Shown one piece after another: positions 12,898 through 25,092 of a stretch of DNA of 64,000 bases. The DNA is from Tetrahymena thermophila SB210 (Eukaryota; Ciliophora; Oligohymenophorea; Hymenostomatida; Tetrahymenidae). The notes under the pieces were generated by a model, which saw only the letters and a program-made list of their open reading frames with translations, was not told where the DNA came from and searched no databases. Numbering within the stretch: position 1 is the stretch's first letter; every line of letters starts with the position of its first letter. The translations under genes and the position numbers were made by a program. The stretch is taken from assembly GCF_000189635.1 (NCBI RefSeq), contig NW_002476262.1, positions 248,001 to 312,000 of the forward strand, given 5' to 3'.

Positions 12898-14633
12898 TTG
12901 TTTATTATATCAAAAATTAAAAAGTGTGTCATTTTTAATTATCTAAAGAAATCAAACGGTCTCTTCTATATGAAATTTGATATTTACTTTTATTTATATT
13001 TTTTGATTAAAAGATTACTTCTTTATTTAGAAATGTCTATTTTAGTTATTTTTGCTCCTAAATTAATAGTAAAAGCAATCAATTTTAGATAATTTGTTTT
13101 ACTCAAATAGCAATTAGCATACATATTTGTTTTTTATGGCATGGAGTTTTAAAACAATTTCAGTATTTTGGAAAATATTTTTAAATTAAAAAAGTTTCAT
13201 TTTTAAATGTTAATTTTTATTGATTTTTTTAATGAATCGAAATTTAAAATATCATGGTTGAATTCTAGATTTATAATTAAAACTTAATATTAGCACTATA
13301 ATTTATATAAAAATAGAACTAAATTGATGGGATTTTTTCTTATAAATATTATAAATACCATTCGTCTAAGTAAATTATTTAAGAATAAAAGTTGCTGTAA
13401 AATTTTTACAGCATATTTAGTGCATTAGTGTTTACTGAATCCAAAATTGTATCTAAATCACTAGTTTTATTGTAAATTTTTCTTTAATTAATTATTTAGT
13501 GAAGAAATGAAATTCAACTACTATCAATCATTCTTTTACATTATTTTACGTAGAATACACTTACTGTACAGAAAATAAGCAAAAAAAAATTCATAAAATT
13601 GATTTTAAATTTTACAAAATTCGACCAGTCTTTTTTATTGTTACAATTATAAAAATTTGAATTGTTTTTTATTCTTGCTTTTGTTAAGCTAGTAAATGCG
13701 GCTAGTGACTAAATTACAACAAAAGTATGGTATTTTATTAAATTAAATGATAATGAAATTACTTCTCAGTCAATAATGTAAGGAACCTATGATAAAAAAA
13801 TTAAGCAGATGTAACAATTAGTTTCCATATTATTTTTATTTCCAAATAAAAAAAAGAGTTTGTTTTGTTTTAAATTTTTATTTATTGAAATCCCCTAATT
13901 ATTTAATTATGAGGGTTGAAATATGATTATTTATTATTATTTTAGTTGTAAGTTCGACTTAAGCAATAAATTTAACTTTACTTTTTTTTTATAATCAAGG
14001 ATTCATTATTTCATTTCTAGTAAACTAGTAAACGGATTTCTTTCTTTACTATTTTTAATAAAAAATTCCTAAACAACTAACTAACAAACCATCCTTTTCA
14101 TTTAGCTTTCAAGAATATAAATTTAATGGTATCAATGATTTTCCATAATTAATGCACAACAAATTTACTGCATGCTTTCTTTTTGTTAATTTTTCACGAT
14201 TAAAATTTTATTTAGTTGTGTAAAGTTGATAAAGACGGCTTTAATTTCAATTTCTCAAATAAACGGAAAAGCCAATAAAATAAAAAGTACATCAAAAATT
14301 TTTATTGGTTCTAAATCTATCAAAAATTTTATGAGATAAATTGTTGTTTAAAGTATTTCAGACAATGTTTTTTAAGGTGAGATGATTTTCGAAGAAACTT
14401 TTAGAACAAAGATGGTATTTATTACTGGTTTTTAAAAATTCGAGTTAGAATATATGTAGCAAATTAAAAAGTAATATCTCGCAATATTTGCATCAGAATT
14501 CGCATTTAATAAATTTCTTGAAGTAGTACTAATTAGAGGAGAATTAGATAGAAGAATAAAGTTAATGCAGATAGAACATTTAATTTGGTATTATAAATAT
14601 AGTACAAAGATGATTTTTTAATTAATTATTTGA
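12898..14633 (+). pseudogene. TGA-poor region, decayed or very divergent gene
   Basis: One plus-strand frame is free of TGA from 12898 to 13602 and, after that single TGA, open again to 13926. An overlapping frame then runs from ATG 13923 to TGA 14631-14633 (236 aa). The second frame has less AT-biased codons and plausible protein text such as MIFEETFRTKMVFITGFQKF and FLEVVLIRGELDRRIKLMQI. The first is Phe/Leu/Ile/Tyr-rich (first ATG 12970). Together they look like one gene broken by a stop and a frame change, or a gene with an intron I could not place. Chance cannot be excluded, since TGA is rare in such AT-rich DNA. No family was recognised. Confidence 0.3.
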
Positions 14634-14791
14634 TAGCTATCTCTTTAAAAATATTACTTAAGACAAAATGATAATTATTTAAAAGCAAAAAAATTAAAAA
14701 TTTTTATAAATTTAACAAAAAAATTATTCAAAAACTTAAACAAATAAATTTATTAATATCAATAAAATAAATACTTAAATATACTCTTAAA

Positions 14792-15019
14792 ATGGGATGC
14801 ACTCAAGCAAAATAACCTAAAATTAAATTGAGTCCTGAGGAAATAAAAGAGCTTGAAGCTTGCCGTGAAGCTATACTTTAATGTATGAAGGCTTCTCGCA
14901 ATAATTAATTTTACTACAGCTAACCTTAAAGAAGTTAAAGTAGACTCAATTATATAAACACATAATCAGACTGTACTCTCCCTACAAAAAATTCCCTTAA
15001 TTCACCAAAGAAATAGTGA
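14792..15019 (+). CDS. Small MGC-type, probably dually acylated protein (75 aa)
   Basis: A 76-codon intronless frame starts MGCTQAKQPKIKLSPEEIKE and ends in TGA. Met-Gly-Cys at the N terminus is the classic signal for N-myristoylation of Gly2 plus palmitoylation of Cys3, which would tether the protein to a membrane. A short amphipathic helix (SPEEIKELEACREAILQCM) follows, then a Ser/Asn/Gln-rich tail. The codons are markedly less AT-rich than the flanks, which supports a real gene. No enzyme or known domain is present. It may be an adaptor or a small structural membrane protein. Confidence 0.7.
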
Positions 15020-18000
15020 ATGCGATGCTAGAAGCTTTATCACATTGATTTATCATGATACTACTTGATTAAAAAATAAATTAATAAACAAACAAACAAA
15101 CATTTAATGACCTATCTCACTCACTTCCTTCATAAACAAAAACTAACAAATAATCATAAATAAATTCACACTTCAATTATTAAAAAACTCATTTCTCATT
15201 CTTCTCATTAATTTAACTGTCCTTATGTAAAAATTGTTCTAATTTCTTGACAAAAAAACTTATAAACCAAAATAAACATCATCTCATATAAATTTATCTT
15301 AATAATACTAGATTACTAAATTACTCTGTATATATACTTGTATCTATCTATCTGTCTGTTTATATTTTCTTCAATCGTCTTAACGACTAAAATACATTTT
15401 TCAAAAAAAAACTAACATACAAAACAATCTAAATTTATATTCATTAAACATATATACTTTTTTTTAAGTAGACTACATTTTTGGCTTTTTAAATATCTAT
15501 ATTTTGGAATAGTTGAAGAAATATTCATGTAATATAGTATATTCTACAGATTGACTGTAAAATAAGCTATATAATCACTAATTTTGATTCAGCTTAAATT
15601 AATTACTACGATCTTTGAGTACTGTTTTCATGCTAAATAATTTTAGATAATTAATATTTAGTTGAGTCTAGCATATTATCTAAATTTAAAATAGTTAAAA
15701 ATGTTAAGAGCTTAGATCATTAATTTATTTGATAACGAATATCCTAAAAAATAATCATTAATTACAAAGAAATACTATCCAAAAAGAAAGACATTTTCAC
15801 TTATTTCTTTCTAATTGTGGGAGTTTGTGTAAATTGGTTATGGGAGTTTTGCGAAATCATGCGTTGAAAAAAATATTAAATCAGAAGGATTACTCTTTTT
15901 CTAGTAAGAGCCTTTTTAAAATACCTGGCATGATTTATTTAACAAAACCCACCTAACTAATTCAAAGATATTTTAAATGATAACTGTGTCTGATAATTTC
16001 TTATTTACTCAAATTATTACTTAGAATACCAAAAATATTTACTTAAAAACAAAAAGATAAAATACACATTTTTTTTGAAAGCGTAAACGGTTGAAGATTT
16101 ATTTACATATCATTTCTCTACATATTTTTTTAGAAGGTCTATGCTCCATTTTTTGATTATATACTTTAATAAACATTTAAATTTTCAAAATTTTTCTATA
16201 TCAAATATAAAAATGAACTTAGATATTCTCACTTAGATAAGAAATTTAAAAAGAATTTATTAAAATAAAAGTAATTTATTAATATTCTATTGGTGTTGGA
16301 AAAGAAAAAAAATTTAAAGCTACATATTTTAGTCTAAATTTAGGAAGAATTTAAATTGATTGCATTAATTAAAATCTACTATTCTTTTACAATAAAAACT
16401 GTATTTTCTTCCAAAAAAGTTAAAATTAGAATAATGAAATGTTAAAAATAGATAAATTTAATTTAGGATAAAGGCAAAAATCTAATTTTATTTCAATAAA
16501 AATTATAAATAAATGTTAAATAAATATAATAGGCTGTAACCAAAAATAATAAAAAAGAACCAATTTTTAAATATTATTTAGAAAAAAGTATCAAAGGTAA
16601 ATTTAATATTTAAAGATTAAAATAAAAATCTATGTAACAATATAAAATTTCAATAGTTATCGAGTAACAAAAATTACGAATTGAATGACGCAAATCATAT
16701 AAGTTTAATTTATTAATTGCTTTTCTAGTTCTAATTTATTTTAGTGCATAATATAGATTAAAACATTCATTATTTACTGATTAATATTGAAATCAATCAA
16801 TCATCTTAATCAAAGAAAGAGTAATTATCAATTTTAATCTTTAATTTTTAGTTTCTCTTTTTATCATTATTAATGCTAATATAATGTGATAATTTGAAAT
16901 ATAATATATGAGGAAAATTAAAAAATTAAGATATATTTTAAAAAATAAAAGACATTATTTTAATAATACAATGTAAAGATCAGAATTAGTAAGTATTTTA
17001 AAAAGCATTACTTTTACATAGTAATCTTATATCTAATTAAATTTACAAAACTTTTAGTACTTCGCTCTTCATAGTTCTACTTCACAAAGATATGTAGTAA
17101 AAGCTTGTCTATACTATAATAGAGAGCAGTTTTATTTAGTAGATATTTATATTCTTCTGAGCTAATCTGTAATATACTTTACATTTTAGAAAATAAAAGG
17201 TATTATACATTTTTAAATTTAAATTTCCTACTTGTATCCTTAATAGTTCTACTTAAAAGAAAAGATTTCGAAGAATTTTAATATTATTGTAAATTATAAG
17301 ATATTATTCTGTTAATTGCAAATGTATCAATTGTGTAATTAAAATATAACTTCTTATTATTATCTTTTTATTTATATGTAAATAAATATCAAAAAGAAAG
17401 AAATATTTTATTTGAAAAAAAAGAAATTAATAAAGGTTTTCTTAAAAAAGTTGAAATTAATTCCTTGATGAATAGACAGATATTCTCTAAGATCAAAATA
17501 TCATTTTTGTAAAATTAAGTAAGAAATTAAATTTGATTTTTATATAACCAATTCAAATTTATAATCAGACTAAATTTATTAGATATTTAAGAGCTAAAAT
17601 TTAAAACTATAACAAATGAGTTAGACTTATTCTATTTCATAATTAAAATATTAATTAACATTACAAATTTACTATTTTATTTAATTCATCTTGGTTAAAT
17701 TTAGCTCTTTTTTTACAATTAGAAAAATTATTTAAATATTTCAGTTTCTATTATAATGAAAGAAAAATATTTAAAACAAACTTATTTATGATTAAAAGTG
17801 CATATTAAAAGCACAAATACTTCTAAAATTTAATTAAATATTTCATATTCATTATCTTAAACATAAATACTTAATCTTGAAGTATTTTATATTAAAATGA
17901 AAGTTAACTTTTAAATAAATGTACCTATTATTGAAATTTATGATTTAAAATGAATATTAATAGCATGATTTCTTCTAAAACAAATAAGAATTAAATAATT

Positions 18001-19292
18001 CACATTAATTATCTCAAATATAAATAACAAAGCTCTAAGTATTTTATTTTAATAACAAAATCCAATATATTTTTTTAAACCTATTCAATAAATTTTTAAC
18101 AAGAATATGAAAATGAAAATTCAGCAATTCACTGAAATTTAATTTAAAAAAAATTTTCATAAAAATAATTTAGCAAATCGAAACACAATATTTTAATTTA
18201 AAATTAATTAATAATTTATCATTTTTTTGTTAGCTAATTTATAGATGATATAATATTTTTTAAAAATTCCAAAATTATTTATTCTGTTTTTTTAACGGAT
18301 AGTTAGCTAAAATTTTTAATTTACCTTTAATTAATTATTGAAAATAATAAGAAAATTTATATTAGATTAAACGAACAAGGTTAAACTTTTAATGAATAAT
18401 AATTATAATAATAATAATTCGAATTGAATAATTGAATTCCAAAAAAAAATAAAACAAAAATTTAAGTATAAAATGATTATTTATTGAATATGCTTAGATA
18501 CTGTACATTAAATTTTACATTTAAAATGTATGCAATGAATTATGGTATAAACATTTTTAAAACTGTATGGAGCCAAATACTATACTTCTAATTTATAAAT
18601 TGTTAAAAATTAAAGAATATAGTTGTGGCGCGAATATATTATGAAAAAAGGAAAGTAGCATTGTATGTATTATCTTTATTAGTTTTTCCATAAGAAAATA
18701 ATGTAGCTTCAGCACAAACAATGAAATTCATAAAAATCAAAAGAAATTTCAATGCTATTAACAAGGAAAAATTTTTGTATAAATCTGAATGATGGATGAA
18801 TGTTTAAGAAAAATATTTATGCGCGCAGTTTATAATTTTTATAATAACATAAAGAGATTTACATGCAATCAAAGAAAAATTTTATGAAATTTATTAAACA
18901 TCTCCTTCAAGAATAAATGAAATTTTATATGAATGCAAAGATATATGCATATTTGTATACAAAATTAAATAAAAAATAAATGGAAACCATATATTATTAA
19001 ATAAGCTAACAAAAATATAATAAATCTTATATTCAATTATAAGTAAAAATACTCAAATCCTATCTATATATCTATATACTTAATTGCTTGTTAACTCTTT
19101 TAGAAATCAAGAAAGCTCTAAAGTAACAATTAAAAATAAAATCAAACAAACTACAACTATTTGCAAGAAAGAAAAAGGAATAGGAGCAGAGAAAGCAAAA
19201 ACACAAAGTACAAAACAGCAAGTTTAAGAAAATAAATCCTTTTATTTAAGATCAATCCCTAACAAAAAGAAGTTATTTTAAAAATAAACAAC
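15020..19292. other. Long AT-rich spacer
   Basis: More than 4 kb without a supported gene. Patches near 15810-15950 and 17050-17250 are a little less AT-biased but give neither a protein frame nor a recognisable RNA fold. A (TATC)n/(TGTC) microsatellite lies near 15340-15360. The remainder is simple A/T-rich sequence. Confidence 0.5.
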
Positions 19293-20159
19293 ATGTCCAG
19301 CTAGGATCTTGATCAGAATAACGATAGCACTTGCAAGACTAATGTAAAAGTATTGATTAAAATTGAAATTTTACCATTTAATCATAAAGTTTACCAAGTT
19401 TGTAATACAAAATATTAGAAAATGATATTTAAATAGGAATAATAGTTATAAATGGCAATAATAATTCATATTAATAAAACAGGATTGCGATCGTAGCCAA
19501 AAGCTGATAGATGAAACAGATCTTGATGACGATAAAAATAAAAATGAGAAAAAATATTAAGATTTAGTTAAATCCATAAACTACTTAAAGAAGTTTGATT
19601 GGTTTGATACAAACAACCCTTAGCTAAAAACGCCTCCAAGTAAGACATTATATTTCAAATTTCATTTTGTATTTTATGAAATAGACATTTAATGAAAAAT
19701 TCTTCATAAGCTTTTATCTGACCAAGAGTTAAGTAATATTGTATAAAAATAGTAAAGCTTTTAACTCCAGCTGCATTTTGGTTTATGGTATGCGCAGAAT
19801 ACTTTCCAAGGTCTCTAACTATAGGTACTAATGATCCCGCTTAGACACTAACAGAATTACTTCAAAAAATAGAGAGATAATAGATATTTTAAGTCATTAG
19901 AGTTAAAGATAAGGTAAAATTTTAACTATAAGTTTATCAAATTAAAAATATAAAGGCGTTATGGTGGAAAGATAAAAGTAAATTTTGGGGTTTTGAGCAA
20001 TTTGCAGTAGTAAATAAGTTTTACTTAATAATAAATATACTAGCATTATTGATACTCGGTGAAACTTGCTACTGCTTCCAATATTAAATATTTTATAAGT
20101 ATGACTTGTTAAATTTTGATTTGCGCTTAAAATTTGTTCACACATCTAATTTAAATTGA
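19293..20159 (+). CDS. Hypothetical protein with one predicted membrane segment (about 212 aa)
   Basis: Three exons fit in phase: 19293-19343, 19483-19639 and 19729-20159 (TGA). The third could instead begin at 19753, also in phase. The N terminus is acidic (MSSQDLDQNNDSTCKTN). The middle holds LVKSINYLKKFDWFDTNNP and AAFWFMVCAEYFPRSLTIGT. Near the C terminus FYLIINILALLILGETCYCF looks like a membrane helix or a buried hydrophobic strand. The third exon reads past an apparent GTAAAA donor, because the frame continues cleanly to the TGA. No family is recognised. The gene lies about 400 bp upstream of the PHD-finger gene on the same strand. Confidence 0.6.
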
Positions 20160-20564
20160 TATTATTTAAATCAATATACTGAATAAGATTGTTGATTTAT
20201 AATTAATTGCCCCAAAACCTTTTTATATTAAAACCTGTCAAAAAAAGATTATATAATTACATTTTAAAATATCAACTTTTATTTAAATACCCAAATACAT
20301 AAACAAAGAAAGAAATAAACATTGATTAAACGAATACACACACACTACTTTAAATCTAAAATTTACATTTTATAAAAGCTTTAGATAGATGAAAAAATAA
20401 CATCACTTACATATTAATTTAAATGCAATTCAAATATTATTTTAATACCATAATATCTAAACTATTATTTTAAGTTTTTATTCATTTTTCTGTTTGAAAT
20501 AAATTTTTATAATGTAAATGTAATCTTTTATTAACAATTACTTTTAATAAATAAGTCTTATTAG
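20160..20564. other. Spacer, may contain the missing first exon of the PHD gene
   Basis: AT-rich, between two plus-strand genes. The coding frame of the PHD gene is open leftwards to about 20520 without an ATG. A short start exon or alternative start may therefore lie here, but I could not identify it. Confidence 0.4.
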
Positions 20565-23500
20565 AATCTAAAGGGAGAACCAACAGATGAGCAGTGCCAG
20601 GAATATATTTAAAAAATAAAATAAGCTATTAAAAAATTAAAATATGATAAGCCATAAGCAAATATTAGGAATAGTGCAGAATTGAAAGAAGATTACACTT
20701 TCGAAGACGATTTATATATTTAAAGTGTCCGTAATGATTTACTGGATCTTTATTCCTTTTACATTAATTAGGAATTGCAATAAACAAATCAGCAAAGTTG
20801 CTCATCTTCTGAATCTACTACAGTTGAGGAAGATTCTAGGCATTTATATATCACTAAAGATGAGATAAATGTTAATGTATCATGCAACGAAAAACAAAAT
20901 TCTGAAAATGCAGTTATGATTGTAAAAGAAATAGATGAAAATAATATTTCTGAAGAAAGCTAGCTTAAATAAAAAAATGAAGAACCTTCACAATCATAAG
21001 ATGAAATTGATGAAAAGGAAAAAAAATGTGATTTAGAGTAAACTAATGAAGATAATTTGAATGCAAAAATAGAAGCCAATAATTCTAATGAAGAAGAAAA
21101 ATTAGATGAAGAAGAAACTAAAATCACAAATAATGATGAAGAAATTTCAATTAGAAAGTAAGACAAGTAAAATAAGTTATTAGTATAAAGATTAGACATA
21201 TAAAAACCAAAAGAGAGGAATTTTAACTAAGAAGAAATCTTGAAAGCCCTAAAGAAATAAGATTTAGATGAAATTATTAGCCTTTACTAGTATCACCTAT
21301 TTTAATAGGAGAAGGAAGTTAAAAATATGGTTGAAAATTTAAAAAAGAACATGCAAAAAGATATTGAAAATGAAAAACTTATTTACACTCCTTAAGAATT
21401 AGATATGAATGATATTTTGGTTGATATTCATTACTAAAACAGCATGGAATAAGAATACCTTAATTTCTTAGAGAATAAACAGCAATTTATTGATTTTGAG
21501 AGTGAAAGATAAAATTAAAACTAAAATCAGAAGAAGCAACACACAAAGTAGCATGAAAAAATAGTTATGGAAGACATGGCTTGCTAAATTTGCAATGATG
21601 GAGATTATACTGATGATGATCTAATTGTATTTTGCTCTGTAATATCTATTTATTCAATAATTTTTTAAACTCTAAGCTTGCATTTTTATAAATTATCTAT
21701 TAAATTGTTTCAATAATTAAATTGATCCTATTTTAAAATTAATAGAAATGCAATATTTCTGTACATCAAAGATGTTATGGTATTCCCAAAATCCCTAATG
21801 ATGACTGGATTTGTGAACTGTGCTTAAGTTTTGGTCCAGAAGGTAAATACTTACGCTGTGCTTTATGCACAAAGAGAGGTGGTGCTATGAAGCCTAGCAA
21901 AATCCCAATTACTTCTAATATCTTTTAGCATACAAATACACAATATTACGAATTTTAAAAAACTTGTAAGGCAGGTCCACCTAATAAAAAATAAAGATAT
22001 GGTAAAAATAAATATTATTTTTTGTTTATTTACAATTTTTATTTTTATAAAAAAAGAGGATCCTAATGAGAAACAAAATAAGGTTGGGAGTGCTTCTAAG
22101 CATACTTCTCCAGAAAACGAAGAAGTTGAAGAAGAAAGTAATAGCTAATATTATGACTTCCATTACTTGAAAGAATTTACTGAGGAAGAGCTTAAGAATG
22201 AACCTAAGCCATACTTTGTGTGGTGCCATATTACATGCACTTTATGGACTCCTGAATGCTTTTTTGATGATAAAAACTATTATACAAATATAAAAGGAAT
22301 AGAGAATATAGATAAGCAGAGATTCAAATTGGAATGCAGTATCTGTAAGTAGAAGAGTAACATTTTTCTTATTAGCAAATAAATAATTTTTTAAATATTT
22401 TTTACTTATCATGTTTTTTAGAAGCAGGATCTTGTGTTTAATGTGCAAAGACTAAATGTATGGAGGCATTCCATCCTGAGTGTGCTCGTAGAGAAAATAT
22501 TTATATGGAAATTAGGAACACAGATAAGTTAGCATATTTAATTTACTGTGAAAGACATACCCCACTAAAGTTAAGAAGACTCCTTGAATAAAAAGAAAAA
22601 AAATATAAAGTAATTTTTAAAAGCTTCAAAAATGAAACATTAACTTTTCTTTAATTTTAGGAAGAAATTATAAAATTTTGTAGAAGTATCGAAAGATCTA
22701 GGGAATTTAGAAAGAAGGAAAGAAACACAAAGAAAGAGCGTGATAGATAACTAGAAAAAGAATAAAAGAAGGCTCCTGCGAAAAAGAAAGTTTTAATTAG
22801 TGCTAAAAAGATAAGACAACAAATTACCAAAAATGAGGAAGAGACAAATAAAGAGGAATAAGAATTTTAGTAAATGCTCATTCACAAAATGATAGAATAT
22901 ATTGACACCTTAACTCCGTAAATTAATTTGATAAATTTTGATAAGCTCTAAATTCAACTCAATTATTTAAAATAAAACTAATAGAGAGGACTTGAATAGG
23001 ATTAACTCTGAGTTTAATTCAAAAAAATAAAATGAAGAAGGTCAAAATATTTAGGTTACTTAAAAATAGATTGATAAGGATGATAATAAGCTAAATGCTA
23101 ATGATCCTAAATCCGTAAAAAAAATAAATTTATGGAAAAATAGAGTTTTCATAAGAAAGGAAGAGCCCTTTTGGAAGGATATTTAGTATAAATCTCTATC
23201 TACACTTTAAATTTACAAGAGATACAAAAGAATTCAAAGAGATAAAAATAAGAAGAAAGAATTCAAGTAGTTGTACCTTAAAACAGTAAGTGTAGTTAAA
23301 AATATTAGGATTGTAACCAAAGAAGAGCGTCTCAAGGAAAAAGAATAAAAGAAAATTGAAAAATAATAAAAAAGATAGCAAAAAATAGCTGAAATATTCA
23401 TAAAAACATAAGAAAGATAAAAAAAGAAATTAGAAATTCAGGAAAGGAAAGAGCAAAAAGAAGTTTAGAAGAAATAAAAATCTCAGACGGGTTTTGAACT

Positions 23501-25092
23501 TGCTAAGCATGCTATCAGAAGGACTAATAAAAAGAGAGATAAATCTAATGATAAGAAACAATAAAAAAATTTAAAACAATAAGAACTCATTATTGAGCAA
23601 GTTGTTCCTCATAATTATGAGCCTGTTGATGGTATTTTAAAATATTAAAAATAATTAAAATTTTTTTTAAATTATAATTATTATCTAATAGAAACTTCTG
23701 AATAAGTTTACTGTGTTTGCAGAAGAAAGTATCAAGAGGGAGATTAGATGATGGGTATCAATTTTTTTTTACTTTTTAATTATTAAAAATTATTTTTTTA
23801 TTATTTTAGAGTGTGAAAAATGTTAAGAATGGTATCATTTTGAGTGCATAGGGTTCAAAGGTACAATTGATGAAGCTGATTAATTAAACTTTGTGTGTAA
23901 GTTTTGTGATCTAAAGGATGATGAAAATCAAAGGTAAAAGCGTAGATAGATTTACAAAGACTACTTTATAAATATAGACACTCCTAATTATGATGATTTC
24001 AAAGATGCTTTCAATAAAAAGTAAAATTAAGAGTAGTAGTAATAATAAGAAGAAGTCTAATTAGAAACCAAAGAAAAAGAAAATGATTCTTCAAGAATGA
24101 AGAGTGATTCAAAATCCTCTAAAAAATAATAAAAAAAATAAACTTAAAATAAAAAGAGATCTTCAAGCACTAAGTTATAAGATATAGAAGAATAAACTAC
24201 AACTTCTAAGAAGACTAAAAAATCTAAAGATAGTAAAACAAATAGCTCTTCATCTAAGATTTCTGAAGTTAAGGCTAAGTTAGATTATGCTAACTACAGT
24301 GATGCCAAAGAAGAAATATTTGAAGAAGATGAAGATGACAATGAATAAAAAGAAGAAATTTAACATCAAGAAGATCATATGCACTTAGAAGAACTTTCAA
24401 AATAAGATGAATAGGAAAATAATATTAATAATCTAAAATCTAAATAACTTGACTGTAATTAAATAGAAAAAACTTTAAATGAATAAATCAAGTTTGAAAC
24501 TTTACAAGAAAGCTAATGTATTGATAAACTAATTGAAAATAAAAATTAAGATAAATGCGAGATTGAATAAAATTAGAAGTAATAAATTTAAACAAAAACA
24601 GAGCATACTGATACCTAAATGTTTGATAACTAAGATATGAGTGATAATTCAGCTTTAATTGATAAAAAAATAACAAAAAGTAATGATTAATCACACATGA
24701 AAATTGAAAAAGAAGAAACAGAAACAAAAAATGATGAAATTAAAACAGAAAATTAGGAAGAAAATGAATCAGTAAAATAATAAGATATTAAAAAAGAAAA
24801 GTAAGAAGATATAAAAAATGAACAAAATGAAATTATAAATACAGAAGAAAAATAGGAGGAGGAAGATGGATAAACCAAAATTAATTTATTGCAAGAATAT
24901 CAATACAACAAAAAATCTGATAGTTTAAAAATAGAATCATAGTAGAGTAATAATTCATAAAATTAAGTAAATGAAAATTGTTTAAGTAAATAAAGCTCAA
25001 ATTAAAACCAATAAAATGTGTGCAATATAGCAAATTTAGACTAGTTTAAGTTTAAGCAAAAAAGCATAAAAGATTTTTTCAAAAAGAAGTGA
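20565..25092 (+). CDS. Multi-PHD chromatin protein (PZP module, third PHD, C-terminal PIP box), about 1354 aa, start unresolved
   Basis: Eight exons fit in phase: 20565-21638, 21746-22001, 22057-22356, 22425-22609, 22661-22917, 22985-23631, 23692-23754 and 23810-25092. After an acidic N-terminal region comes a PHD finger (CQICNDGD...FCSKCNISVHQRCYGI...WICELC). Next are a zinc knuckle (RCALCTKRGGAMK) and an extended PHD (WCHITC...CSICKQKTGSCVQC...FHPECAR). This PHD-knuckle-ePHD order is the PZP module of JADE, BRPF and Nto1 proteins, which read histone H3 and scaffold acetyltransferases. A third, canonical PHD (YCVCRRKYQEGDQMMECEKC...WYHFEC...CKFC) lies at about residues 912-960. A long Lys/Glu/Gln/Ser-rich tail follows. 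The last residues QKSIKDFF match the PCNA-binding PIP-box consensus. The first coding exon with its ATG was not found: the frame begins after a plausible acceptor at 20563-20564. Confidence 0.88.

Noticed and set aside
15810..15950. Less AT-rich patch considered as an snRNA
   Set aside because: No match to U1, U2, U4, U5 or U6 core motifs and no convincing stems on either strand.
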